Below are positions 35,380 to 43,576 of a DNA stretch of 64,000 nt, piece by piece. Made by a program: the position numbers and the translations under genes. The notes under the pieces were generated by a model. It searched no databases. It worked only from the letters and a program-made list of their open reading frames with translations, and had not been told where the DNA came from. Within the stretch, counting starts at the first letter, position 1, and each line of letters opens with the position of its first letter. Source of the DNA: Streptomyces rubrogriseus (GTDB lineage: Bacteria; Actinomycetota; Actinomycetes; Streptomycetales; Streptomycetaceae); contig NZ_CP116256.1 of assembly GCF_027947575.1 (NCBI RefSeq), positions 4,836,001 through 4,900,000 on the forward strand, read 5' to 3'.

Positions 35380-36867
35380 ATGACTGCCCTGGAAGACCGC
35401 CGTCCGTCAGCCCGGACCGACGGCACCGCCACCAGCTCCGGCCTCTACACCTACGACCTGGCCCCGACGAAGCGGGAGGGCCGCCGCTGGGGCGCCTACA
35501 ACGTCTTCACCCTCTGGGCCAACGACGTGCACAGCCTGGGCAACTACGCCTTCGCCATCGGCCTGTTCGCCCTCGGGCTGAACGTGTGGGGCATCCTCGC
35601 CGCCTTCGCGCTCGCCTCGGTCCTGCTCTTCCTCCTGCTCACGCTCTCCGGATTCATGGGCCACAAGACGGGCGTTCCGTTCCCCGTGATGAGCCGCATC
35701 GCCTTCGGTATCCGGGGAGCGAAGATTCCGGCCGCCGTGCGCGGGGCCGTGGCCATCGCCTGGTTTGGTATCCAGACTTACCTCGCGTCGGCCGTGCTGA
35801 GCGCCCTCCTGGTGGCCATGTTCCCCACCCTGGCCTCCCTGGACACGAACTCCCTGCTCGGCCAGTCGACGCTCGGCTGGATCACCTTCCTCGTGCTGTG
35901 GGCCCTCCAGGTGCTCATCGTCAGCTACGGGATGCAGATGATCCGCCGCTACATGGCCTTCGCCGCGCCCACCACCCTGCTGACCATGTGCGCCCTCGCG
36001 GTGTGGATGTTCGTCCGGGCCGACGGGTCGGTCTCCGTGTCCGTCGACGCCCCGCTCACCGGGGGTGCGATGTGGCTCCAGGTGCTCCAGGCCGCCGCCC
36101 TGTGGGTGGTGATCTACGGGACGTTCGTGCTCAACTTCTGCGACTTCACCCGGTCCGCACGCAGCCGCGGCTCCATCGTCCGGGGCAACGTGATCGGCAT
36201 CCCGGTGAACATGCTCTTCTTCGCCGTCATCGTGGCGGTGCTCAGCGGAGCCCAGTTCACCCTCGACGGGCGCGTGATCACCAGTCCGACGGACATCGTC
36301 AGGACGATCCCCAACATGTTCCTGCTGGCCGTCGCCTCGCTGTGTCTCATCGCCCTCACGGTGGCGGTGAACCTGCTGGCCAACTTCGTGGCGCCGATCT
36401 ACGCCCTGGTCGACCTCTTCCCGCACCGGCTGGACTTCCGCCGCGCGGGCCTGGTGAGCGCCGTCCTCGGCCTGGTGATCACGCCCTGGAACCTCTACAA
36501 CAGCCCGGTCGTCGTGAACTACTTCCTCGGCGGGCTCGGCGCGCTGCTCGGCCCCCTGTTCGGGGTGATCATGGCGGACTACTGGCTGCTGCGGAAGTCC
36601 CGCGTGAACGTGCCGGCCCTCTACACCGAGGACGCGGGCGCCGAGTACCACTACCGGCGCGGCTACAACCCGCGGGCCGTCGCCGCCTTCCTCCCCGCCG
36701 CCGCGATCGCCGTCGTCGTCGCGCTCGTCCCCTTCTTCCACGCCGCGGCCGGGTTCTCCTGGTTCGTCGGCGCCGTCATCGCCGCGGTGCTGTACGCGCT
36801 CGTCGCCGACCGTGCCGCGCCGATCCGCGACGTGGACGGCGAGTCCATCGCCGTCGCCGCCGAATAG
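35380..36867 (+). CDS. NCS1-family nucleobase/hydantoin/allantoin permease
   Basis: 495 residues with about 12 helices. The family start signature is WGAYNVFTLWANDVHSLGNYAFAIG; FGIRGAKIPAAVRGAVAIAWFGIQTYL and NFCDFTR (around residue 250) are the substrate-site regions of the Mhp1-like fold. It is a cation-coupled importer. ATG 35380 after AGGAG. Followed by a hydantoin-racemase-like gene and a GntR gene, so a hydantoin, allantoin or pyrimidine-derived compound is a reasonable guess for the substrate. Confidence 0.92.
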   Translation: MTALEDRRPSARTDGTATSSGLYTYDLAPTKREGRRWGAYNVFTLWANDVHSLGNYAFAIGLFALGLNVWGILAAFALASVLLFLLLTLSGFMGHKTGVPFPVMSRIAFGIRGAKIPAAVRGAVAIAWFGIQTYLASAVLSALLVAMFPTLASLDTNSLLGQSTLGWITFLVLWALQVLIVSYGMQMIRRYMAFAAPTTLLTMCALAVWMFVRADGSVSVSVDAPLTGGAMWLQVLQAAALWVVIYGTFVLNFCDFTRSARSRGSIVRGNVIGIPVNMLFFAVIVAVLSGAQFTLDGRVITSPTDIVRTIPNMFLLAVASLCLIALTVAVNLLANFVAPIYALVDLFPHRLDFRRAGLVSAVLGLVITPWNLYNSPVVVNYFLGGLGALLGPLFGVIMADYWLLRKSRVNVPALYTEDAGAEYHYRRGYNPRAVAAFLPAAAIAVVVALVPFFHAAAGFSWFVGAVIAAVLYALVADRAAPIRDVDGESIAVAAE

Positions 36868-36928
36868 TCCCGGGCGCCCACCGCCGTCTCCCCCCTTCCC
36901 CGTCCGAGCAGAAGGCCCAGGCCCACCC

Positions 36929-37654
36929 ATGCGCATCCTCGTGGTCAACGTCAACACCACGCAGTCCATCACCGACGCGATCGGCAAGCAGGCGGCCGGC
37001 GCGGCCTCCGACGGCACCGAGATCGTGCCGCTGACACCGGCCTTCGGCGCGGAGTCGGTGGAGGGCAACTACGAGAGCTACCTCGCCGCCGTCGCCGTGA
37101 TGGAGGCCGTGCGCGCCCACCCGGAGCCCTTCGACGCGGTGATCCAGGCCGGTTACGGCGAACACGGCCGCGAGGGACTCCAGGAGCTGCTCGACGTACC
37201 CGTCGTCGACATCACCGAGGCGGCGGCGAGCACCGCCCAGTACCTGGGCCGCCGCTACTCGGTCGTCACCACGCTCGACCGTACGGTGCCGCTGATCGAG
37301 GAGCGGCTGGCGGTGGCCGGACTGAGCGCCAGGTGTGCCTCCGTGCGGGCCAGCGGGCTCGCCGTGCTGGAGCTGGAGCGGGACGAGCAGGCCGCCGTGG
37401 ACGCCATCACCGAGCAGGCCGCCCGTGCCGTCGAGGACGACCGGGCCGAGGTGATCTGCCTGGGCTGCGGAGGCATGGCGGGCCTCGCCGAACGGGTGGT
37501 GGAACGTACCGGTGTCCCCGTGGTCGACGGGGTCGCCGCCGCCGTGACGGTCGCCGAGTCGCTGGTCCGGCTCGGTCTGTCCACGTCCAAGGTGCGCACC
37601 TACGCCCGCCCGCGTCCCAAGCGGATCGTCAACTGGCCCCCGCGGGTGGGCTGA
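36929..37654 (+). CDS. Asp/Glu/hydantoin racemase superfamily protein
   Basis: 241 residues. Start MRILVVNVNTT and LGCGGM with Cys180 match the hydantoin/allantoin racemase family. The first catalytic Cys of those enzymes (in the ACFGDPG type motif) is replaced here: QAGYGEHG has Gly75 at that position. One-base racemisation, or a different reaction, is therefore possible. It is 61 bases after the permease, probably cotranscribed. Confidence 0.82.
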   Translation: MRILVVNVNTTQSITDAIGKQAAGAASDGTEIVPLTPAFGAESVEGNYESYLAAVAVMEAVRAHPEPFDAVIQAGYGEHGREGLQELLDVPVVDITEAAASTAQYLGRRYSVVTTLDRTVPLIEERLAVAGLSARCASVRASGLAVLELERDEQAAVDAITEQAARAVEDDRAEVICLGCGGMAGLAERVVERTGVPVVDGVAAAVTVAESLVRLGLSTSKVRTYARPRPKRIVNWPPRVG

Positions 37655-37779
37655 CCGCTCCCCGCTCCGTCCCGCCCGAACCGTCCGCGGGCACCGGGGT
37701 ATTCTGACGGGCCGCCCGACCGCCGCTCCGCACGGCGCGGTCGGCGGGCCGGGAACGGGATGACAGACGAAGGACGGCG

Positions 37780-38430
37780 ATGGCTGCGTCAGTGGGCTTC
37801 ACGCCCGAGTCCGAGCGGGTCACGCGGCGGTTGCGCGACGAGATCATCGACGGTGTGCGGGCCCCGGGCAGCCGCCTGGTCGAGCGGGAGCTGGCCGAGT
37901 CCCTCGGCGTCAGCCGGCTCCCGGTCCGCGAGGCGCTCAAGACCCTGGTGGCGGAAGGGCTGGTGACCCCGCGGCCACGGAGCTGGGCGGTGGTGCGGGA
38001 GTTCACCACGAGCGACATCGCCGACCTGGACGAGGTCCGTTCGGGCCTGGAGACCCTCGGTTTCCGGCTCGCCGCCCAGCGGCACACGCGGGAGGGTCTG
38101 GAGCGGCTGCGCGCGACGGTGGACGCCGAACTCGACGCGGCGCGCGCCGACGACGCCGTGCGGGCCCGCCGGGCGGCCGCCGACTTCCACGAGACCGTCG
38201 TGTCCCTGGCCGCCAACGAACTGCTCAACGAACTGGAGCGGGTCCTGCGCAGCCGGCTGCGCTGGCTCCTGGGCCAGCACGACGACCTGCTGGCCGTCGC
38301 CCTGGAACACGACGCCCTCTACCGGGCCATCGCGGCCCGCGACGTGGACCGGGTCCAGGAGCTGGTCCTGCACCATCTGTCGACGAGCCGCAGCGCGGCA
38401 CTGGGCCACCTGGCGCAGGAGCGCTCCTAG
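37780..38430 (+). CDS. GntR-family regulator, FCD (FadR) subfamily
   Basis: 216 residues. Winged HTH (LRDEIIDGVRAPGSRLVERELAESLGVSRLPVREALKTL), then an all-helical FCD ligand domain with conserved His residues in FHETVV and LEHDALYRAI. ATG 37780 with AAGGA upstream. The 125-base gap before it contains a long imperfect GC-rich inverted repeat (about 37710-37752) and a TATTCT box. Probably controls the permease/racemase pair. Its stop is CTAG-overlapped with the convergent AraC gene. Confidence 0.93.
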   Translation: MAASVGFTPESERVTRRLRDEIIDGVRAPGSRLVERELAESLGVSRLPVREALKTLVAEGLVTPRPRSWAVVREFTTSDIADLDEVRSGLETLGFRLAAQRHTREGLERLRATVDAELDAARADDAVRARRAAADFHETVVSLAANELLNELERVLRSRLRWLLGQHDDLLAVALEHDALYRAIAARDVDRVQELVLHHLSTSRSAALGHLAQERS

Positions 38431-39218
38431 AGGCCCTCAGCCGGGGGTCGCCCCCGGTGGCCTTGGGCGAACCGGGACGGCGGGATGCCGAAGGTGCGGG
38501 TGAAGGCGGCGGTGAACGCGGCGGGAGAGGCGTAGCCGAGCCGGCCGCCGACCTCGCTGACCGAACCGGACCGCAGCAGCGGAACGGCCGCCAGCAGCCG
38601 GGCACGGCCCCGCCAGACGGCGGGACTGTCGCCCGTCTCGGCACGGAAGCGCCGGGTGAAGGCGCGCTCGCTCAGGTTCGTCCGCGCCGCCCACACCGCG
38701 TTGGTGACCCCGGTGTCCGGCGCGGCCAGATACTCCCGGCACAGTGCCGCCAGGTCGGCACCGACGGGGATGCGGACGTGGAACGGGAGCGGGGCGCGCG
38801 CCGCGATCTCGTGCAGGAGGAGGTCGGCGACGCTGCCGTCGCGCCCGGACAGGCTGTAGTCGGCCTCGAACTCGACGGCCGCCAGGAGCAGTTCGCGCAG
38901 CAGCGGCGGCACGTCCACGACCGTGCAGGTGCCCGGCCACCACGGGACGGCGTCCGGCTCGATGTACAGGCTGCGGGTGCTCACGCCCAGCATCCGCACC
39001 CGGTGCCGGGTGGCCGCCGGGATCAGCACGGCGCGCTCGGGCGGTACGGTCCAGGTGCCGTCGTCGGTGTCGACCACCATGACTCCGGTCGCGCCGTACA
39101 GGAACTGCGCGCGCCGGTGCTCGTGCCAGTCCAGGACGTGTCCGGGCGGGTAGTCGGTGCCGATCGGCAGCACGGCGCGGTCCACGTGGTCCACGTCGGC
39201 CAGGGGGACGTTCTTCAC
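38427..39218 (-). CDS. AraC-family regulator with cupin-type sensor
   Basis: 263 residues. N-terminal cupin (HEHRRAQFLYGATGVMVVDTDDGTW, VPPERAVLIPAATRHRV), C-terminal AraC domain (NLSERAFTRRFRAETGDSPAVWRGRARL and SVSEVGGRLGYASPAAFTAAFTRTFG). GTG start 39218. Divergent from the TSUP permease gene with a 93-base gap, so it may regulate that gene. The stop codon lies within a CTAG shared with the GntR stop. Confidence 0.93.
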   Translation of the reverse strand: MKNVPLADVDHVDRAVLPIGTDYPPGHVLDWHEHRRAQFLYGATGVMVVDTDDGTWTVPPERAVLIPAATRHRVRMLGVSTRSLYIEPDAVPWWPGTCTVVDVPPLLRELLLAAVEFEADYSLSGRDGSVADLLLHEIAARAPLPFHVRIPVGADLAALCREYLAAPDTGVTNAVWAARTNLSERAFTRRFRAETGDSPAVWRGRARLLAAVPLLRSGSVSEVGGRLGYASPAAFTAAFTRTFGIPPSRFAQGHRGRPPAEGL

Positions 39219-39311
39219 CCGGTCACCTTACGGCCGTCCTGGCCGAGTCGCGAAGGAATGGTGCCGGGTATCGAATGCGGGCGGCGCCGCCGAGCTGGTG
39301 GAGTGGCCTGC

Positions 39312-40109
39312 GTGGATGTTGTGGCTCTGCTCGGAATCGGGCTCCTGACCGGTGTGACCACCGTGCTGTTCGGCTTCGGCGGCGGTTTCGTCGCCGTCCC
39401 GGTCGTGGTGTGGGCGGACTCCGCCCCGGGCGCGGACGCGATACGGGTGGCGACGGCCACCTCGGCCCTGGTGATGGTGGTGAACGCGGCCTTCGCCACC
39501 GCGGTCACGCCCCGCCGGGTGCTGGCCGCCCTCCGGGGTGGCGGCCCGCTGCTCGTCCTGCTGGGCGTCGGCGCCGCGGCCGGGGCGCTCGCCGCGCGTC
39601 ACGCCCCGGCCGGGCTGATCCGCTGGGCGTTCGTCGCGTACGTCGCCCTCACCGTCGTGGACCTGCTGCTGCGCCCCGGCTTCCTGCGCCCGCGTGCCCA
39701 GGCCGAGGCGGCCGTCGGCACGCCGCGTCCGCTGCCGGCCGTCGTCGGTGCGCCCGTCGGTGCGGTGGCCGCCTTCCTCGGGGTGGGCGGCAGCGTCATG
39801 ACCGTCCCCGCGATGCGGCGGGCCGGGCACACGATGCACGTGGCGACCGCGCTGGCCAACCCGCTGACCCTGGCGATCGCGCTCCCGGCCGCCCTCGTCT
39901 TCCTGGGCGGCTCCGGGGACCCCGCCGGCGCCGACCCGCACCTCGCCCTGGTGGGTCTCGTCGACCTCCGGGCGGCCGGGGCGCTGCTCCTGGGCGCCCT
40001 GCCGGTGATCGCGGTGCTGCGCCGACGCCCGCCGCGCATCCCGGACCGTCTCTACGCCTGGACGTACGTCGGGCTGCTCGGCGCGGTGACGGTCGCGATG
40101 GTGCTGTGA
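39312..40109 (+). CDS. TauE/SafE (TSUP) family permease, possible sulfite/organosulfur exporter
   Basis: 265 residues with about eight hydrophobic segments. Duplicated half-motif: LLTGVTTVLFGFGGGFVAVPVVV in the first half and FLGVGGSVMTVPAM in the second, typical of TSUP. GTG 39312 chosen because GGTGGAG precedes it at eight bases. Known family substrates include sulfite, sulfoacetate and thiosulfate; here the substrate is unknown. Divergently paired with the AraC regulator. Confidence 0.88.
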   Translation: MDVVALLGIGLLTGVTTVLFGFGGGFVAVPVVVWADSAPGADAIRVATATSALVMVVNAAFATAVTPRRVLAALRGGGPLLVLLGVGAAAGALAARHAPAGLIRWAFVAYVALTVVDLLLRPGFLRPRAQAEAAVGTPRPLPAVVGAPVGAVAAFLGVGGSVMTVPAMRRAGHTMHVATALANPLTLAIALPAALVFLGGSGDPAGADPHLALVGLVDLRAAGALLLGALPVIAVLRRRPPRIPDRLYAWTYVGLLGAVTVAMVL

Positions 40110-40123
40110 CACGCTGTCAGCCG

Positions 40124-41053
40124 TCAAGCGAGCACGGCCTCCCAGGTGTCGACGGCGAAGTGGACGGTCATGCCGTTGCGGCCGTACAGCCGCGGGGCGC
40201 CCGTCGCGTTCGCGGTGTCGACACCGAGGCCCACCGTGTCCCGGCCCCGTGCGGCGAAGGCCGCGAAGGCGTGGCGCAGCAGGAACCCGCCCACACCTCG
40301 GCCCCGGGCCTCGCGCAGTACGCCGATGCTCCGGATCCAGCCCATGGCCTCGCGGTCGTCCCGGGCGAGCAGGAACCCGGCGTCCCCCAGGTCGTCGGTC
40401 TCGGCGATCCACACCAGGGACCAGTCGAGGCCCGCGGCGTCGATGTCGTCCAGCCACAGCCGGTACGGGCGCGGCTGGAAGTCGAAGTGCTGGGCGAACG
40501 TCCGCTGGTACAGCTCGTGCACCCGGACGCGGTCCGCCTCCGTGGCACAGGCCCGCACCCGTACGCCCGCCGGGGCCTGGGGCGAAACGTCGGCCGCCGG
40601 GTCCAGTGCGCGGCGCAGTACGTGGTGGGTGCGCACGACGCTCCAGCCGCGCTCGGCGAGGAGCGCGGTGTCGGTCGTGGGCCGGGTGTTGAGGTGCAGG
40701 TGCACCACGGCGCGCTCCGCGCCGTTGGCCCGTGCCTTGGCCAGGGCGCGGGTCTCCATGGCCACCAGCATGCGCAGCCCGGTCCGCTGGTGGTCGGGCA
40801 GCACGTAGTGGTCGATGTCGATCCGCTCCCCGCCGGACTCGTCCCACAGCAGCCCGTACGCCACCGGCAGGTCGCCGTCGAAGGCGAGCCACGAGTCCTG
40901 GGTCAGATCCGTCTGCTGGTGCTTCAGGTCGGCTTCGACGGTGTGCTGGTCGGTCTCGGGGCGGCCGATCTCGATCCGGTCTATCTCGTTGAGGAGGGCG
41001 GTGATGGCGGGGGCGTCGGCGAGGGTGGCCGGTCGCAGGTCGGCGGTGGACAT
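40124..41053 (-). CDS. tandem-domain GNAT N-acetyltransferase
   Basis: 309 residues. Two GNAT folds: an N-terminal degenerate domain (YVLPDHQRTGLRMLVAMETRAL) and a C-terminal one with a proper acetyl-CoA loop (IGVLREARGRGVGGFLLRHAF), followed by LGVDTANATGAPRLYGRNGM. This architecture resembles the mycothiol synthase MshD type, but the gene is not identifiable as MshD. ATG 41053 has no ribosome binding site, so it may be leaderless. Convergent with the TSUP gene, 14 bases between stops. Confidence 0.88.
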   Translation of the reverse strand: MSTADLRPATLADAPAITALLNEIDRIEIGRPETDQHTVEADLKHQQTDLTQDSWLAFDGDLPVAYGLLWDESGGERIDIDHYVLPDHQRTGLRMLVAMETRALAKARANGAERAVVHLHLNTRPTTDTALLAERGWSVVRTHHVLRRALDPAADVSPQAPAGVRVRACATEADRVRVHELYQRTFAQHFDFQPRPYRLWLDDIDAAGLDWSLVWIAETDDLGDAGFLLARDDREAMGWIRSIGVLREARGRGVGGFLLRHAFAAFAARGRDTVGLGVDTANATGAPRLYGRNGMTVHFAVDTWEAVLA

Positions 41054-41147
41054 GAGGAGCAGAGTCGGGCACGGCGGCGGGTGACCGCAACGGATTATCC
41101 GCCGGAGGCGACGGAGTGACGTACGACGGCGAACCGGGGGCATACGG

Positions 41148-41633
41148 ATGACCGAGGCCCTCTCCCCCGCCGACCCACGGGAGTCCCCTGTGACGCCGAG
41201 CCTGCGCACCGCCCGCGCCTGCCGTGCCGCCGCCGTGCTCCTTGTCGCCGCCGCCGCGTACGCGGCCACCCGCCACTCCTGGCTCGCCCTGCCCGGCCTG
41301 TACACCGCTGCCGTGTTTGCCTGGTGCGCCGCCCGTGAGGGCGCCGAGCACCGGCGCAGGGTCGTCCTGGCCCGGCGGGCCGAGCTGCTGGCCCGGCCGG
41401 CCGGGCAGGCGGATCCGTTCGCGCACGGTCTCGAGCCGTGCTGCGCGTTCTGGCGGCACTCCGACGGTGTCGTGCACGGCCCGGAGTGCGCCCGCCCGGC
41501 CGCCGCCCGCGTCCCGCTGCCCGAGGACTGCTGCGAACGGTGGTGGACCTCGCTCGGCGCGCGGCACGACGCGGGCTGCCGCCGTCACGACGGTGCCCCG
41601 GGCCGGGGCCGCGCCCGGCCGGCGTCGCAGTAG
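41148..41633 (+). CDS. small Cys-rich membrane protein of unknown function
   Basis: 161 residues. One hydrophobic hairpin (about residues 24-60: CRAAAVLLVAAAAYAAT, LALPGLYTAAVFAWCAA), then a charged helix (HRRRVVLARRAELL) and a cytoplasmic Cys/His-rich tail: ECCAFWRHSDGVVHGPEC, EDCCERWW, AGCRRH. Two of the cysteine pairs are adjacent. Similar proteins are common in streptomycetes, as I recall, but have no known function. Zinc or redox binding in the tail is possible. Confidence 0.7.
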   Translation: MTEALSPADPRESPVTPSLRTARACRAAAVLLVAAAAYAATRHSWLALPGLYTAAVFAWCAAREGAEHRRRVVLARRAELLARPAGQADPFAHGLEPCCAFWRHSDGVVHGPECARPAAARVPLPEDCCERWWTSLGARHDAGCRRHDGAPGRGRARPASQ

Positions 41634-41638
41634 GCCGG

Positions 41639-43576
41639 TCAGGAACCGAGCGGTTGTGGCCCCAGCGCCGTCCGCAGGGCCAGCGGGGTGGCGGCGGCCC
41701 AGGCCTGCGGCGAGCAGGAGTGGGGGTAGGGAACGGGTGCGGCGGTCGCCGAGCGGTCGTATCCGGCGAGGACCTCGGGCAGCCGGTGGCCGTGACGGGC
41801 CGCCGCCGCGACGAGTCCCTCCGCGACGGTGCGCACCTCCGCCGCCAGGCCCTGCCTGGCCAGGCCGAGGACGACGACCGCGTTGTCGTGCGGCCAGGCA
41901 CTGCCCCTGTGGTACGACAGCGGGTGGTACGGCCGCTGCCCGGCGGCGAGGGTCCGGATCGCCCAGCCGGAGAAGAAGTCCGGCTCGAGGAGTCGCCGGC
42001 CCACCCGGCGGGAGCGCTCCGGGTCGAGGATGTCCGACCACAGCAGATGCCCGGCGTCCGAGGCCAGCGCGTCGACCTGGCGGCCGTCGCCGTCCAGCGC
42101 CAGGGCGGGGAAGTCGGCGTCGGCCATCCAGAAGTCCGCCGTGAACCGGTCCCGCAGCCGGGCGGCGCTCTCCCGCAGCCGGCGGGCGTACGCCTCGTCC
42201 CGCCAGACGTCGTCGGCGAGTTGGGCGGTGCGCAGGAGTGCGTCGTAGGCGTACCCCTGCGCCTCGCAGACGGCGACGGGCCCCTCGGCCTGGGTGCCGT
42301 CGCGGAAGCAGACGGCGCCGGCCGAGTCCTTCCAGTTCTGGTTGACCAGCCCGCCCGGGTCGGGCTCGTACACGAGGTACCCGTGCCGCTCCAGGCCGCC
42401 GTCGGTGAGCATCCAGTCCACGGCCCGCCGGGCGTGCCGTTCCAGGCGCTCCGCCAGGGTCCGGTCACCGGTCGCCTCGTGGTGGGCGTGGAGCAGGACG
42501 AGGAAGAGCGGGGTGGCGTCGACGGCGCCGTAGTACCGGCCGTACGGGACCTGCCGGAAGTGGGCGAGTTCGCCGTGCCGGGTCTCGTGGACGATGCGTC
42601 CGGGCTGCTCACCGCTGAACGGGTCGTGCCGCCGGCCCTGGGTGGCGGCGAGCGCGCTGAGGACGGCGGCGGCCGTCGCGGGCCGGTACGGCAGCAGGAA
42701 GTAGGCGGTCAGCAGGGAGTCGCGGCCGAACAGGGTGAGGAACCACGGGATGCCGGCGGCCGGGACGCGCACGTCCTCGCCGTCGACGCCGGGGACCGGG
42801 ATGGTCAGCAGGTCGATGTCGGCGAGACCGCGTTCGCAGGCGCGGGTCAGGTCTTCCGCCGCGCCGTCGACCCGTTCGGGGCGTCGTACGGCGGTGGGGG
42901 CGGAAGCGGGGACGGGCGGCCGGGTGCGTCCGTGCGGGCGGGCGCGGACGGTCAGCCGAAGGTCGGCCCGTCCGTGCGCGTCGAGGGGCAGGTGCCAGGT
43001 GAGGATCCGGGCGGTGTCGCCCGGCCGGGCCGGTGCCGCGGCCACCGTGTCCGGGGCGGGATCGCAGGTGATTTCCGTCCGCGCGTGCCAGTCGGCTCTG
43101 CGGTAGCTGAAGAGCACTCCGTCGGCGGTGTCGCGACTGTCGTACTCCGCGCCGGGCTTGGCGTAGTGGCGGTCGTCGGCGCGGAGTTCGAAGAGGTCGG
43201 CGAAGTCCGCGTCGACGGTGAGGTCGAGGCGGGCCGTCACGGCGTCGGGACGGTTGCTGACCAGGCTCAGGTGTTCGGTGAACGTGCCGGCGGTGACGCC
43301 CTGGCGCCGGAAGACGGTGTACGCGGGCGGGTTGTCCCGGGTGCCCTCGGGGGTCAGTGCACCGGCGGCCGTGTCGTCGGTCTCCGGCGTGACGGGTACC
43401 AGCGCGGTGGGGGCGGTCCCGTCGACGGCGAGGTGCCAGCGGCTGAGGTGCCGGGCGTCCTGGAGGAACAGCCCGTCGGGTGCCGATCCGCGGGTGCCGC
43501 TGATGTCGCCGTCGGCCCGGAGGCGGACGAAGGTGGCGTCGCGCACCAGTTGGACGCGGGGGTCGGCCGCGGTCAT
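41639..43576 (-). CDS. glycogen-debranching N-terminal domain / amylo-alpha-1,6-glucosidase-like protein
   Basis: 645 residues. The N-terminal beta-sandwich of the bis-GDE type (RVQLVRDATFVRLRADGDISG ... GLFLQDARHLSRWHL) is followed by an (alpha/alpha)6 barrel with PWFLTLFGRDSLLTAYFLLPYRP and LVNQNWKDSAGAV, plus a late HPLSYHRGSAWPHDNAVV block. No signal peptide. ATG 43576 overlaps the stop of the next upstream gene as ATGA, with an AAGGAGG ribosome binding site. Last gene of a four-gene catabolic operon, so it acts on an imported glycoside more likely than on glycogen (inference). Confidence 0.9.
   Translation of the reverse strand: MTAADPRVQLVRDATFVRLRADGDISGTRGSAPDGLFLQDARHLSRWHLAVDGTAPTALVPVTPETDDTAAGALTPEGTRDNPPAYTVFRRQGVTAGTFTEHLSLVSNRPDAVTARLDLTVDADFADLFELRADDRHYAKPGAEYDSRDTADGVLFSYRRADWHARTEITCDPAPDTVAAAPARPGDTARILTWHLPLDAHGRADLRLTVRARPHGRTRPPVPASAPTAVRRPERVDGAAEDLTRACERGLADIDLLTIPVPGVDGEDVRVPAAGIPWFLTLFGRDSLLTAYFLLPYRPATAAAVLSALAATQGRRHDPFSGEQPGRIVHETRHGELAHFRQVPYGRYYGAVDATPLFLVLLHAHHEATGDRTLAERLERHARRAVDWMLTDGGLERHGYLVYEPDPGGLVNQNWKDSAGAVCFRDGTQAEGPVAVCEAQGYAYDALLRTAQLADDVWRDEAYARRLRESAARLRDRFTADFWMADADFPALALDGDGRQVDALASDAGHLLWSDILDPERSRRVGRRLLEPDFFSGWAIRTLAAGQRPYHPLSYHRGSAWPHDNAVVVLGLARQGLAAEVRTVAEGLVAAAARHGHRLPEVLAGYDRSATAAPVPYPHSCSPQAWAAATPLALRTALGPQPLGS

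Noticed and set aside
37710..37752. Imperfect GC-rich inverted repeat before the GntR gene considered as a terminator
   Set aside because: The arms have a two-base mismatch and the following gene is on the same strand and close; it could equally be chance pairing in GC-rich DNA. Mentioned only in the GntR entry.
39228..42041. 937-residue minus-strand open frame
   Set aside because: Spans several genes on both strands and contains no domain; a shadow frame.
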